Below, one piece after another: positions 1-10,300 of a stretch of DNA of 64,000 nucleotides; the stretch's first letter is position 1; each line of letters starts with the position of its first letter. Source of the DNA: an uncultured Verrucomicrobia subdivision 3 bacterium (GTDB lineage Bacteria > Verrucomicrobiota > Verrucomicrobiia > Limisphaerales > UBA11358); assembly GCA_903865745.1 (NCBI GenBank), contig CAIPKV010000060.1, positions 1 to 64,000 on the forward strand, read 5' to 3'. A model generated the notes under the pieces. That model was not told where the DNA came from, searched no databases, and saw nothing but the letters and a program-made list of their open reading frames with translations. A program made the position numbers and the translations under genes.

Positions 1-52
1 ACTGAAACCACCGGAAACTGTCTCATCACAAGTGGTCTAATGAACGGGGTCC
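1..52. mobile_element. Possible end of an insertion element interrupting the receptor gene
   Basis: Receptor homology stops abruptly at about position 52-60, and the following bases (read on the minus strand as tggaccccgttcattagacc) do not continue a barrel strand in any frame. A terminus beginning TGGACCCC next to the phrase gatgagacagtttccg resembles ends of IS3-like elements from memory. No transposase is inside the window, so this is inference only. Confidence 0.3.
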
Positions 53-1644
53 AAGCATCCTTCCAAGGCCAGCTCCATGCCTTGCGCATCCGCATTAATA
101 TTTTCGTCCGATCCGTTTTCAACAACGATGAGATTGTTCATCTGGTTGTAAAAGCCGGAAACCGAAGACTTCAAGAACTGCCCGATTCCCTGTTCGTAGA
201 CCAGCTCGTAGGACTGAATCTGTTCGGGCTGGATATTATGGTCTTGGTTGACTTCCAGCTCCAGAAAATCAGGGTCGCGAAACGCGGTCCCATAAAGGGC
301 CTTGAAGGTGGATTGCTGGAATGGGTTGTAAATCAAACCCACCCGAGGACTGAAAGTGGCATCAAAATCACCGTATTGATCATAGCGTACTCCGGCATTA
401 AGGCGTAGGTCGCTGCGCAACTCAAAATCGCCTTGCGCGTAGACCCCATGGCTTTGTTGGCTGGAATTTATATTGTTAACTGGCTTTGTCGACCCAGCAA
501 CAGTGACTTTGTCATATTGGCTGAAATCATCACGGTATTCTGCGCCCACGCTGATGGTATGTTTCTCCCAGAGTCGTTTACTCACTTGTAGCTCAGCGCC
601 CCACCATTCCCCACCCGTATTTTGCTGTTGAAATTGGGTTATTGTCGGGGTGCCAAGCGGATTGCCGGAATTGATTTGGTTTTGGTCGTAATAGAGGTGG
701 GAGGACAAATCCAAGTCGCCTGCCAACTCATGGTTAAATTTCAAGTCCAGATAACTACGCTCCTGTACAATCTGGGCTTTGGAATTATTGAAGGTCAATG
801 GTACCGGGGCGGTGGGATCAGTATGCTCGCGATTAATATAGGCGCCTTCTAGGATCAAATCCGCGTAGCTGATTGAGCCAAAAACACTCTCGTAGGAATC
901 GCCATTCATGTTTTGGGCTATACCGTTGTTTTGCGTCGGAGTGTTGAATTCCTTGTAATAGAGCTGATCTGGCCCATCGCTTTGGTAGTAAGTGCCAGAG
1001 AGGAGAAACGCGACCCCGTTGGTATAGGTCTTACCAAAAGAGAGTCGGGCTTTGTAAGTATCAAATGAGCCATATTCGCCGGAAGCTTCAACGCCGTCCA
1101 CCTTGCGGGTCACGACGTTGATGACACCGAAGAAAGCGTTGTTGCCGTAAAGCACCGAGCCGGGACCGCGAATGACCTCCACATGGTCAATCAAATCTAT
1201 GTCTAGAATGAAGTCAGTGCCAATGGCGGCGCCGTCATTGATGTTGTTGTTGACACGATGGCCATCCACGAGGAGCAGAATGCGGTTATTATAATCACCC
1301 AAATTAACCCCCCTTGGCCCCAGATATGCATAATTGCGGTCATACGAGACGTCAAATCCTTGTAGACTCGCCAAAATATCCGCCAACGTCCGGTAACCAT
1401 AACGTTTAATTTCTTCAGCCGTGACGATGGATATGGAGGAGGGCGCTTCCGTGGTTTTCTGCTCGAACCCCGAGGCGGCGACCACGGTATTAACTTGGAC
1501 TTCCCCAAGGTCTTCAAGACTCATCGATTTCAGCGCCGACAACTCCGTAGTATTGTTGTCTGCCTTAGCAATGGCGACGCACCAGCCCAGCACCAGGCTG
1601 ATAAGCCCAGTTTTAAGCGTTAGCTTCAGGTGCATGCGGTTCAC
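37..1644 (-). CDS. TonB-dependent receptor, C-terminally truncated
   Basis: Outer-membrane, TonB-energised uptake receptor. A signal peptide (about residues 1-28, ending in AIAKA) is followed by a TonB-box-like segment and a plug domain at roughly 60-180 with the typical stretch RILLLVDGHRVNN and IRGPGSVLYGNNAFFGVINV. Beta-barrel strands follow. The plug resembles BtuB/colicin-I type receptors, but the ligand cannot be told. The reading frame stops after GMELALEG, where such proteins normally run on for another 100-150 residues, so the last barrel strands are missing. The listed start is GTG; an ATG lies three codons further in, at 1635. Either the gene is broken or an element is inserted at the window edge. 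Confidence 0.85.
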   Translation of the reverse strand: MNRMHLKLTLKTGLISLVLGWCVAIAKADNNTTELSALKSMSLEDLGEVQVNTVVAASGFEQKTTEAPSSISIVTAEEIKRYGYRTLADILASLQGFDVSYDRNYAYLGPRGVNLGDYNNRILLLVDGHRVNNNINDGAAIGTDFILDIDLIDHVEVIRGPGSVLYGNNAFFGVINVVTRKVDGVEASGEYGSFDTYKARLSFGKTYTNGVAFLLSGTYYQSDGPDQLYYKEFNTPTQNNGIAQNMNGDSYESVFGSISYADLILEGAYINREHTDPTAPVPLTFNNSKAQIVQERSYLDLKFNHELAGDLDLSSHLYYDQNQINSGNPLGTPTITQFQQQNTGGEWWGAELQVSKRLWEKHTISVGAEYRDDFSQYDKVTVAGSTKPVNNINSSQQSHGVYAQGDFELRSDLRLNAGVRYDQYGDFDATFSPRVGLIYNPFQQSTFKALYGTAFRDPDFLELEVNQDHNIQPEQIQSYELVYEQGIGQFLKSSVSGFYNQMNNLIVVENGSDENINADAQGMELALEGCLDPVH

Positions 1645-2826
1645 AAGAATTAAATTTTATTCAGCTTCAATATTTAAATCATCGGGAAATTTTTGCTTGG
1701 ACAACGTTGACTTTAGATTTTTGTGCGTTCCTTGTCCATTCGAAGCACGCGGTCAAGGCTTATGGTAGAACTGCAAACAGACAAAGATTAAGACAAAACC
1801 ACTACCCGCCGGTGCTTAAACCTGCCTTAAATCAGCACTATTTGCGCCAAAGGAATGGAATTACGTATTCTTAATAAACCACCATCAATCCGTATCCCTG
1901 AAAATTTATCGCGACTAATTTCTAGTCGGCTAATAGGAAAAAGGCAGAACGATGCTCCGCAACACGTCGGTAACCTCGTTATTTTACTTAACCATCATTT
2001 CCCGATAGCTTAGGATTTTCCAAGCTAGCTGCGGGGTCTTGTCTAAAAATCGCCAGATTGACAAAATATCGGGTATAAAAGTGAAATAATCGGATAGTTT
2101 TACCCAGCCTACGTGATTTATTGGCTGCAGTACCTAATTTCTGGGTATCAAGAGATCTTTTCATGGCTGCAGAACCCGTCCTTTTGCTCGCGGATAATTA
2201 TTTGTTCGATGCAGGATACGTTAAGTTGCCGGTGAAACGGGATTTCCTCGCTGCGAGACACGGTATATTGGCCGCATAAACCGTTCTATTTGGAGCCAAA
2301 TGAGCTCTGCAGTGTGCAAAAAGCGTTTTGCACTATGCAAAACGTGATTTGCAACGCCTCTCCCGACACAAAAAAGCTAAAGTTGATGGTTTTCTTTGAA
2401 AATCGGCGAAACTAGCACCCGCTGGCGCTTTTTGACCACCTCCCATCTTCTATCTATCGTTCGGTGCCTGATTCCTAATGCCAGCCTTTTTTAAAAATTT
2501 GAACCAGTGTCCATATTCTAGCCGGTATGTGTCCAAAAATTTGCCACATCTTGTTTTCGTTAAACCAAGTCATTAAACAGACAATGCTGAGGCTTTTGCA
2601 AGTTTTGTAACTATCGACGAAATCAGACGTTCTATTTTTGGCCTCCTTAATTACACAGCATCATGTAAACCAATCACTTGCCAGACTAAAAATTCAAAAT
2701 AAGCCGGCATATATTTCAGGAATGTCGTTTGGGATGACTGGGCGGGTCAGTCTTAAAAAAATTGCAGGTTCATTTAATAATGGCGTGCAAATTGCTTTTT
2801 TAATGTTAGGATTGGTATTGAATTTT
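1645..2826. other. Long intergenic spacer, no convincing gene
   Basis: About 1.2 kb of AT-richer DNA between the divergent receptor gene and the Ig-like protein gene. It has no ORF with recognisable protein features; the listed TTG-started extension of the downstream ORF (2638-2826) has no conserved look. It should carry the promoters of both flanking genes, although no clear boxes can be assigned by eye. It contains the two-unit 21-bp palindromic repeat at 2314-2355. Confidence 0.6.
2314..2355. repeat. Two-unit 21-bp palindromic tandem repeat
   Basis: Two adjacent 21-bp units, gtgcaaaaagcgttttgcac(t) and atgcaaaacgtgatttgcaa(c), match at 15 of 21 positions. The first is a perfect 8-bp inverted repeat (gtgcaaaa/ttttgcac) around a 4-base loop, and the second is an imperfect version. 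The unit length equals that of the four longer arrays in this window. Confidence 0.7.
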
Positions 2827-3747
2827 ATGACTACAACAAAATTTTTTAGCTCAGCCATACGCACCTGTCGCTACGGCGTCATGCTAGGCAGCTTGATGTT
2901 TGCCGCCAACGCGTTCGCCGGGACTGCGCCGCTGATTACCTCCCAGCCATTAAGCCAAACGGTTTCAGCGGGTAGTAACGCCACTTTCTCAGTGGCTGCC
3001 TCGACTGGGACAACTTTGAGCTATCAGTGGTATTTTAATAACGTCTTAATCAGCGGGGCGACGGGCAGCTCATATACCTTAACCGCAAAATTTTCCAATG
3101 CCGGACTTTATTTTGTTTCTGTAAAGAATGCTTTTGGAACGGTTAATAGCGCGACTGCAACGCTAAATGTAAAACCGCCGACCGGAGCTACCTTGGCGGC
3201 TCCTTGGGTTTCGGCTGACATTGGAAACGTCGGGTTGATTGGCAGCGCTTACAGTATTTCCAATAATTACACGGTGAACGGATCGGGTGCCAGTTTGGTA
3301 GGCGCGGCGGCTGACCAGTTTCACTATATTTATCAGACTATGCCAGGAAACGGATCCATTGCGGCTCGGGTCACCAACCAAAGCGGAACCAATGTCAACG
3401 GGTACGCTGGGGTTATGATTCGTGAAACTACAGCGACCGGCTCGCGTTATGTATTTGCCGCCCGTGAGGGAAATGGCCCCGTAGTCGTCCGTAGCCGGCC
3501 AAGTACGGGTGGAGCCACCACCAGCACCAACGTCCCCAACGCGACTTTGGCCAGCTGCTGGGTGCAACTAGTACGGACTGGAACCAACATAGCTGCTTTG
3601 ACCTCTATCAATGGTTCTGTGTGGACTCCAATACAGACAAACGCTGTTGCGATGGCGACTAATGTCATTTTTGGTTTGTTTGCAACTTCCGGCAATACAA
3701 ATGTTCTTGATAGCGATGTTTTTACCAATGTCACCGTGGTTCCCTGA
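2827..3747 (+). CDS. Exported protein with Ig-like and LamG-like domains
   Basis: The start is placed at the ATG that begins a signal peptide (MTTTKFFSSAIRTCRYG, cleavage near ANAFA), not at the TTG opening the ORF 63 codons upstream. After the signal come an immunoglobulin-like domain at about 32-115 (SQPLSQTVSAGSNATFSV, YQWYFNN, SYTLT) and a concanavalin/LamG-like domain at about 125-305. The second domain has the pattern W.SADIG..G..GS, FHYIYQ, GVMIRET that is common in secreted Verrucomicrobia and Planctomycetes proteins. It is likely a surface or extracellular adhesion or carbohydrate-binding protein. No catalytic residues or sorting signal were seen. Confidence 0.75.
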   Translation: MTTTKFFSSAIRTCRYGVMLGSLMFAANAFAGTAPLITSQPLSQTVSAGSNATFSVAASTGTTLSYQWYFNNVLISGATGSSYTLTAKFSNAGLYFVSVKNAFGTVNSATATLNVKPPTGATLAAPWVSADIGNVGLIGSAYSISNNYTVNGSGASLVGAAADQFHYIYQTMPGNGSIAARVTNQSGTNVNGYAGVMIRETTATGSRYVFAAREGNGPVVVRSRPSTGGATTSTNVPNATLASCWVQLVRTGTNIAALTSINGSVWTPIQTNAVAMATNVIFGLFATSGNTNVLDSDVFTNVTVVP

Positions 3748-3787
3748 CCGAATAAATTTGGCGGGGTAAATATTTTCGCCTCACGAA

Positions 3788-4738
3788 TTGAAAACGCATC
3801 AAAAATTAATTTGGATTGCGTTGATAGGAATCGTTGCTGCCATTGTCTCAAGGTCTCTGTTTCATAATAAGTCTTCCATTGTTAGTTCCGCCGGTGGCGG
3901 GACGGTAGCGACCAATCAGAAAGTTCCAGCCTACATTGACAGCGCCCGAGCACTTCCGTCCGAAAATGTTGCTCAGACTAATTTCCCGCCTGTTGCGAAT
4001 GTTGGAACCATAGTGCCGACCGCAGAGGATCCGGAAAAAATCGCCGTAGTAATCAGCGAACTGAGCGAAACTGAAGTTTTCAAATGGCTTGGTGCTCTCG
4101 CAACTCAGGACCTGACCGGCAATACTGGTCGGCTACTACTTCGCCGTTGGGTGGAGCTTGATCCGGCTGCAGCTGTTAACTGGCTTGAAAAATTAAGCGA
4201 CCCGGGCGTGCGCCAGGAATTGGTGGATGTTGCAGCGGTTGCCTGGTCGGAAAAAGATATGCCGAATACCTTGATTTGGGTCGAATCGCTCCCGGATGGT
4301 GCGACGAAACATCAGGCGCTGACCGACCTTGGCTATGAAGTAGCACGGGTTGATCCGGTTGATGCCTTGCAAATTGCAAGTCAGTTACCAGCCAGTGACC
4401 ATACTGACGGTCTGCTACTTCATTCACTGGCACAATATGCGTCGTCGGATCCCCAACAGTCGCAGCAACTGGCCCTTTCGCTGCGTCAAGGTCCGCTGCG
4501 CGACGAAGCTTTGTCCACCGTGGCGACGGTGCAAGCCAAACAGGATGGGGCAGGCGCAGCGCAATTCGCTGTGCAAAATATTTCCCCTGGTCCTGGCCTT
4601 GACCGCGCCGTTATCGGCGTGATTCAGCTTTGGGCGCAAAATGATTTAGCTAGTACTGCCTTCTGGGTACAAAGCTTTCCGGCTTCACCTATTCGCAATC
4701 AAGCGGTAGAAAGCTTGGATATGATCAGTCCGCACTGA
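3788..4738 (+). CDS. Exported or membrane-anchored helical-repeat protein of unknown function
   Basis: The N-terminus MKTHQKLIWIALIGIVAAIVS is a signal anchor. From about residue 80 to the end the protein is built of 30-40 residue helical repeats with recurring W..LD(P)..A..WL and W...D...A..W...LP patterns (DPAAAVNWLEKL, DMPNTLIWVESLP, NDLASTAFWVQSFP), resembling TPR/HEAT-type repeats found in many Verrucomicrobia exported proteins. The start is TTG with no obvious ribosome-binding site. It follows the Ig-like protein gene by 40 bp and may share its transcript. The function is not recognised; a protein-binding scaffold is plausible. Confidence 0.65.
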   Translation: MKTHQKLIWIALIGIVAAIVSRSLFHNKSSIVSSAGGGTVATNQKVPAYIDSARALPSENVAQTNFPPVANVGTIVPTAEDPEKIAVVISELSETEVFKWLGALATQDLTGNTGRLLLRRWVELDPAAAVNWLEKLSDPGVRQELVDVAAVAWSEKDMPNTLIWVESLPDGATKHQALTDLGYEVARVDPVDALQIASQLPASDHTDGLLLHSLAQYASSDPQQSQQLALSLRQGPLRDEALSTVATVQAKQDGAGAAQFAVQNISPGPGLDRAVIGVIQLWAQNDLASTAFWVQSFPASPIRNQAVESLDMISPH

Positions 4739-4771
4739 TTCATTTTGGCTTTGTTCAATTGGTAAATCCTA

Positions 4772-5623
4772 TTAGTGTCTTGCGCCGAAGCCGCGCACAA
4801 AGCCGACGCACTGGGCCACGTCGGGAACGCTGTCCATCCAGTTGTTTTCATATTCGATAGAGGCATTGCCGACGAAGTGCTGGCGCTTCAACTCATCGAG
4901 GATGACTGCGATGTTAACATTACCCGTCCCAAACGGAACTACGGCGAATTTCGAGTCTTCGTCTTTCAAGTGGGTACTTATGATGCGGCCCTGAAGAATT
5001 TTCAGGCAATCTACCGGATCTAAGCCGGAGTGAAACCAGTGGCCGACATCTGCGCAGGAACCAATGCGCGCATCACGGTCTTTCACTACGCTCAAAACAT
5101 AATTCGGATCCCACATTTTGTAGCTGGGATTCTTTGGTTGGCGCGGATGGTTGTGGAAGCCGACCCGGATGTCGTATTCTTTGACTAGTTTTTCAATGGT
5201 AGTAATCGCTTCAACTGACTCGGTGGTGATGCCGTAAAACTCCATTTTTTTGGCGAACTCAAAAATCTTTCTGGCGGCGGCCTCGTCCTTGGGAATGGCC
5301 ACTACGCCGTAATTGACTGCTCGGACGCCGCGTTCTGCTAGGCGAGCTTGAATGGCGGCAATCATTTCGTCGGTGGCGTTGTGGTCGAACATTACGCCGG
5401 GTTTTTCTGGGCCGTAGCTCTGGCCGGGATAGAATTCGATGACCTTGCCGCCGGCGGCTGCAGTTTTGTCAATCGCCTCGAAGACGGAAAAAGCCTTGAA
5501 AGTATATGCTTGGCAGCCTAGCGCGAGGCCACTGGTAAGGCAGGTTTCTGGAATCGGCGCGGCGAATACGGTGAGACCCGAGATGCAAAAAATGGCGGCG
5601 AGAGTAGGAAATTTGATTTTCAT
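4772..5623 (-). CDS. Exported sugar phosphate isomerase/epimerase-like TIM-barrel protein
   Basis: AP-endonuclease-2 type TIM barrel (IolE/hydroxypyruvate isomerase superfamily). It carries a Sec signal peptide (MKIKFPTLAAIFCISGLTVFA). Metal-ligand-like motifs include GFHNHPRQPK, SCADVGHWFHSG and STHLKDEDSKF, followed by SIEYENNW near the C-terminus. Its length of 283 residues fits the family. It is divergent from an exported Gfo/Idh/MocA oxidoreductase with 164 bp between them, suggesting shared control and a joint role in sugar or inositol-like catabolism outside the cytoplasm. The substrate is unknown. Confidence 0.8.
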   Translation of the reverse strand: MKIKFPTLAAIFCISGLTVFAAPIPETCLTSGLALGCQAYTFKAFSVFEAIDKTAAAGGKVIEFYPGQSYGPEKPGVMFDHNATDEMIAAIQARLAERGVRAVNYGVVAIPKDEAAARKIFEFAKKMEFYGITTESVEAITTIEKLVKEYDIRVGFHNHPRQPKNPSYKMWDPNYVLSVVKDRDARIGSCADVGHWFHSGLDPVDCLKILQGRIISTHLKDEDSKFAVVPFGTGNVNIAVILDELKRQHFVGNASIEYENNWMDSVPDVAQCVGFVRGFGARH

Positions 5624-5787
5624 TTGTTAGCGGATTGTTCCACCACTTTTTCAAATCAGTTGAAAAATGCAAGGAACCAATGGGATGGGGACCGGTGGTG
5701 GCCGGTATTTGTCAGGTGGCTCACGCAAAGGTGTTGTGCAAACCGTTTTTATTTTCAAACATTCCAGCCAGTTGCTAAATTTTTTAA

Positions 5788-7281
5788 ATGAAGCCACCCA
5801 TATCGTCTACGTATACCCAATGGAATCGCCGCAAGTTTCTCAAGACCGCCACGCTAGCTGGTGGTGCGGTCGTGTTTGGCGTGCCCACGCTACTTCGTGG
5901 GCAGAACCTCAATAGCAAATTAAATATCGCTGCCATCGGTGCGGGTGGCAAGGGTGCCAGCGACACGGACCATTGCACCTCCGAAAACATCGTCGCACTG
6001 TGTGACGTGGACACCGTCCGATGTGCCGGGCAGATAAAAAAATACCCATCTGCGAAGTTTTATTCAGATTTTCGGAAAATGTTTGACGAGATGGGCAAGG
6101 GTATTGACGCCGTGACCGTATCTACGCCGGATCACTTCCATGCCATCGCCGAAACGGCCGCGATGCGCCTAGGCAAGCATGTGTATGGCCAGAAGCCGCT
6201 CGCGCAGACAATTTATGAGGCGCGCTATCTTCGTGACCTCGCGCACGAGACTGGCGTTGTCACCCAGATGGGCAATCAGGGCAGTGCAGCGGATGGCTTG
6301 CGCCGGGCGGTGGAATGTGTCCAAGCTGGAATTATCGGCCAGGTGCGCGAAGTTTATGTTTGGACGAATCGTCCAATCTGGCCGCAGGGTATTGGCCGAC
6401 CGGACGGTAGTGATTCGGTTCCTGAAACTTTAGACTGGGATATCTGGCTTGGACCGGCACCCGAGCGGCCTTACAAAAAAGGCGTCTATAATCCATTCAA
6501 CTGGCGTGGTTGGCTAGATTTCGGCACCGGTGCACTGGGTGACATGGCATGCCACACAGTTAATATGCCGTTCCGCGCGCTTGGCTTGGGCTACCCAACG
6601 GAGATTGAGGCCACCGCCATTACCGGCATCAATCAGCAAACTTATCCGCTTGCGTCCAAAATCCGGTTCGAATTTCCAGCTCGAAAGATTTCCGTGCCCG
6701 CTGCCCATAAATCTTTGTTTCACAAGCACGATACGTTGTCGTTGGAACCAGTAACCTTGTGGTGGAACGACGGCGGCCAACCAGTTGTGGATAAACCTGG
6801 TCGGCACGACGGTAGCAACAAGCCGCCGCAGGAAATCACAACCGATATTGCAGAGATGTTTGGTGAGGTTCCCGGTAGCGGCTGCCTACTGATTGGCGAT
6901 AAGGGAAAAATCTTTTCCCCAGATGACTACGGTGAGCAGTTTTTCATTCGGCTCAACGACGAGAGGAGATTTACTCATTACAAAAAACATGAAACCATTA
7001 TATCGGTGCCGCAAAGTCTGCCACGCAACTTGTTCAAGGGCGACAACGACCATCGTCAGCACCTCGAGTGGATCGCTGCAATCAAGGCAGGCAAACTGGA
7101 AATGTGTTACTCGCGTTTCGCCGTCGGCGCACAGCTCACCGAGATCATGTTGCTCGGCTGCGTCGCTTTGCGCGCTGGCCAGAAAATCGAGTGGGACGGT
7201 CCAGGCATGCGCGCCACCAACTGTCCAGCAGCTGCCTCGTATATTAAGCGTGACAACCGTGCAGGCTGGGTGCTTTCGTGA
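5788..7281 (+). CDS. Gfo/Idh/MocA family oxidoreductase with Tat signal
   Basis: NAD(P)-dependent sugar dehydrogenase-like protein. Its N-terminal twin-arginine signal (NRRKFLKTATLAGGAVVFG) predicts folded export with cofactor bound. The Rossmann segment is at about 45-75 (LNIAAIGAGGKGASD) and the family motif VSTPDHFHAIAETAAM is at about 110-125, followed by GKHVYGQKPL in place of the common EKP motif. The C-terminal alpha/beta substrate domain reaches residue 497. Tat-exported members of this family are abundant in Planctomycetes and Verrucomicrobia. It is paired divergently with the exported isomerase. Confidence 0.88.
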   Translation: MKPPISSTYTQWNRRKFLKTATLAGGAVVFGVPTLLRGQNLNSKLNIAAIGAGGKGASDTDHCTSENIVALCDVDTVRCAGQIKKYPSAKFYSDFRKMFDEMGKGIDAVTVSTPDHFHAIAETAAMRLGKHVYGQKPLAQTIYEARYLRDLAHETGVVTQMGNQGSAADGLRRAVECVQAGIIGQVREVYVWTNRPIWPQGIGRPDGSDSVPETLDWDIWLGPAPERPYKKGVYNPFNWRGWLDFGTGALGDMACHTVNMPFRALGLGYPTEIEATAITGINQQTYPLASKIRFEFPARKISVPAAHKSLFHKHDTLSLEPVTLWWNDGGQPVVDKPGRHDGSNKPPQEITTDIAEMFGEVPGSGCLLIGDKGKIFSPDDYGEQFFIRLNDERRFTHYKKHETIISVPQSLPRNLFKGDNDHRQHLEWIAAIKAGKLEMCYSRFAVGAQLTEIMLLGCVALRAGQKIEWDGPGMRATNCPAAASYIKRDNRAGWVLS

Positions 7282-7363
7282 GTGGAAATTAAATCACCAC
7301 TATTAAAATAGACGCAACATTTTCCTTTTGATTGCGAGGATGCAGGCTCTATTTGAATAAGCT

Positions 7364-10300
7364 TCAAATAGAAACTATGTAATTTTCAATTGGTTCCGAG
7401 CCGAGTGTCCCCACCAGTTTCTTAAGATAGTCTTTCGACTCGACGGCTTCTAAAGTTTTTCTCGCGGCAGTCAGTCGCGCGGCGATTTGCAGTTTTTCTG
7501 AAACGTCGGTGTAATTCGGCCGGCGCAGAAACTGGTTTAAACATTCTACGTGGCGCTTCCACAAGGCCCGGTCCACCTTCTGTTTGGCTAGCAGTCGTGC
7601 AGCATACCACGCGCTGGTCATCAAGCTTTCGCGCGTGAACAGCTTTCGTACGTCGGGATGCTCTAGCCCTTTGCCTTCCCATTCGTCGTAAAGCATGATG
7701 TGCAATAATGCATTCAGTGGCGGGCTCGCTTGTGCTATGCTGCCGTCATCAAAATACATTTTTGCGACGCGTTTCTGAGTAGCTATGATGTTATCTATGC
7801 CGTCCGCAAAAATGTCTTTATCTTGTAATTCCGGTTTGAGCATTGACTCGGTAAACACGGCGTGTGGATGATTGAACACTCGGCCGAAGAAGTTATGTAC
7901 GAACCGCGCGTTGATGCGCCAGCCTAGTCGGCTTGCGAGAATTTTTTTGCCGCCATATTCAAAGTCTGCGCACTTTTCCAGAAACCGATTTGAAATTAGA
8001 AATTGAGGGTTGCGTTCTTCATCCGAGAGCCGGCACCACACTTCTGGCACGATTAAACTCACGTCGTGGTCTACCCGTAGATTTGGCCCTACATAACCGG
8101 CGGCGGTGATGTAAGCGTGGTGGTCGCAGAGGATAAACGAGACCAACGCGTTGTTTAAATCAATAATCGGCGGCAGTGCGTTGAATGGTCCCTTAGTCAA
8201 AGCGCCTTCAGAACCCGCGCCGGTGGTCGAAGGTGATTTGCCGGTCATGCTGCAAATCACTTCCATGAATAGCTCCGGCAATTCCATGAAATGAATCGGG
8301 TTGTAGCAGGCCAGTGGGCGTACGCCATTTTCCGGTGGATTGTTGCGGCGTCCCGGAAGCACGGCTGTGACCGGCGTGTACAGCGGCTTGCCTGGCGACA
8401 CGCGGCGGCGTAGGCGCGCAGAAATTTCCGCAAGATACGTCTCGCTAGCACGTACAAGATCGGGGCGCTTTTGCAAATACCGCGGATTTTTTGTCGGTTT
8501 GCCGTCCACGAGACGTGGATTCGCAGTGCAGACGAAATAATCTGGCGCGCCCGTTTCCGCCACATCGCGTATAAATTTCTGCATCGGTTCGGTGAACTGG
8601 TTGAATCCCAGCGCGTCCCTGACTATTTCACGAGCTTTCGTTGGTGTGAGCGGTTCGTAGTTGGAGAAGAAATTGTCTGGCTGCACGAAATCCAGTTCCG
8701 CCTGCTTGTCGTAGCCGCGATGAATTGCATCATCCGGCCGTTGGAACAGTCGCTGTTCGCAGTTCTGCGCAAATTTTATAGACACATTGTTGTCCGTGCC
8801 TTCCGGAAGATTTTCCAACTCGCCAGCTGGAACCACCGTTGACGCCGTGATATCGTCCTCCATTTGCACCTTCACTGCTGGGTAAAAATCTTTACGCAAA
8901 CCGAACGTCCGCCAAGCACCGTCGGCATCGAAGCCGACGCGCAGATATGTTGTGACAAGCTTGCGGCCGTCACATTTTAGTTCATTTCCGGGTGTGCCGT
9001 TAATAATATCCACGCTAAAATGCTCGCGCCAGTCCGCGCCCCATTCCGGCTTATAATAGCGCTTTACGACGAAAACCAGCTCCTTGACGTGCTGAGGTAG
9101 ACTAACCAGCCAAGCATTGTATGCTGGAGTGTAATCGTGCTCGTCCGGTGTTAGCAGCTTGATGACCGAGCCCAGCGAGCGGTTGGCGTCCAGCACTGTC
9201 CGCTTGTCCGCACGTGTAATGTCGGCAAAACGGCCTGAGTAGTCGTGATCAATCAGCTCAGCCACGCGGTCAAAATCATTTTTTAAGTCTGACACGAATA
9301 CTGCACCGGTAAGAATTGCATCAGTAATAGGTTTGGAAATTTCTGATTTGCCCCCGCCGGAAACGGTGCAGGGCTTATGACAGAAAGTTCCTTCGGCGAC
9401 GGTGCCTACCAGCCGCCACTGTCGGCCGTGGCCGGGCGGTTTTTCCATGCGTATTTTATAACCCGAGGGTCGCACGTAGGTTTTTTCAGGCGAGAGCCGA
9501 ATGCTTTGCTCGCCGGAATTTGGATTGGTCCAGGAAATCTTCTGCGTGTGCAAGTCAAAGCGTGCCGAGGCGGGAACATAAATGATTTCGGGAAATTTCT
9601 TGTCCACCGCATAACCTTCCGGCTTAACATCCATGATAGAACCAAACATTGCGGTCATCTCCACGAACGAATGCGGTAGACGCCTCGAAACCACGTCACC
9701 ATTGAATTCTTCGCCGAGATCGTAGCTCGCAAACACCAGCGCCCCGCCGGCGTGCTCCTCTTCCGTCAGGCCGAATAGATTGGCCGCGTAGCTCAACTGC
9801 GTCTTTACCTCTTTTTTGCAGTAGCCAAAATAGTTGTCGGCGATGATGGTAACTATCACGCCGGTCTCGTCGCGCGCCGTGAGCTTGAAGGCGTTACCGC
9901 CGTTATAAAGCTCGTCCTCTTTTTTCCAGCACATACCGTCGCGACGTTGGCGTTCCGTGGCTTGGTCGAAAGGTGGCAGGCCGGCGGATTTTTTGGTGAT
10001 CTTCGTCAGATGCGGCGCGAGGATGATGCAGCCGGTATGGCCGGTCCAATGTTCACTGTCCAGTGCAGCGTCGTTCTCCGGCAGCAGTGGGTCTCCACCA
10101 TTTTCAAAAATCGTCTCTACGAAATCTAAATTGCTTACAAGGTTGCCCGGTACGAAAAAGCGTACTTCCATTCGTTTTTCTGGCGTGAACCCAGGTACCT
10201 CCGGGCATACAAGTGGTCTGATAAGCAGCGAGACAAAACATTCCGCCGGTGCTGGTTGTGTAGCGGTGAACGGCAGCATCAGCAGTTCCTTTGGTGGTGT

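Noticed and set aside
1645-1900. Cobalamin riboswitch upstream of the TonB receptor
   Set aside because: No B12-box-like sequence or typical conserved blocks were found on the minus strand; the ligand remains unknown.
2163-2279. 38-codon ORF in the long spacer starting MAAEPVLLLADNYLF
   Set aside because: Short, no ribosome-binding site or family resemblance; likely chance.
9290-9370. Walker A P-loop in the 1139-residue protein (VSGGGKSE)
   Set aside because: The leading glycine of GxxxxGK[ST] is missing and no Walker B partner was recognised.
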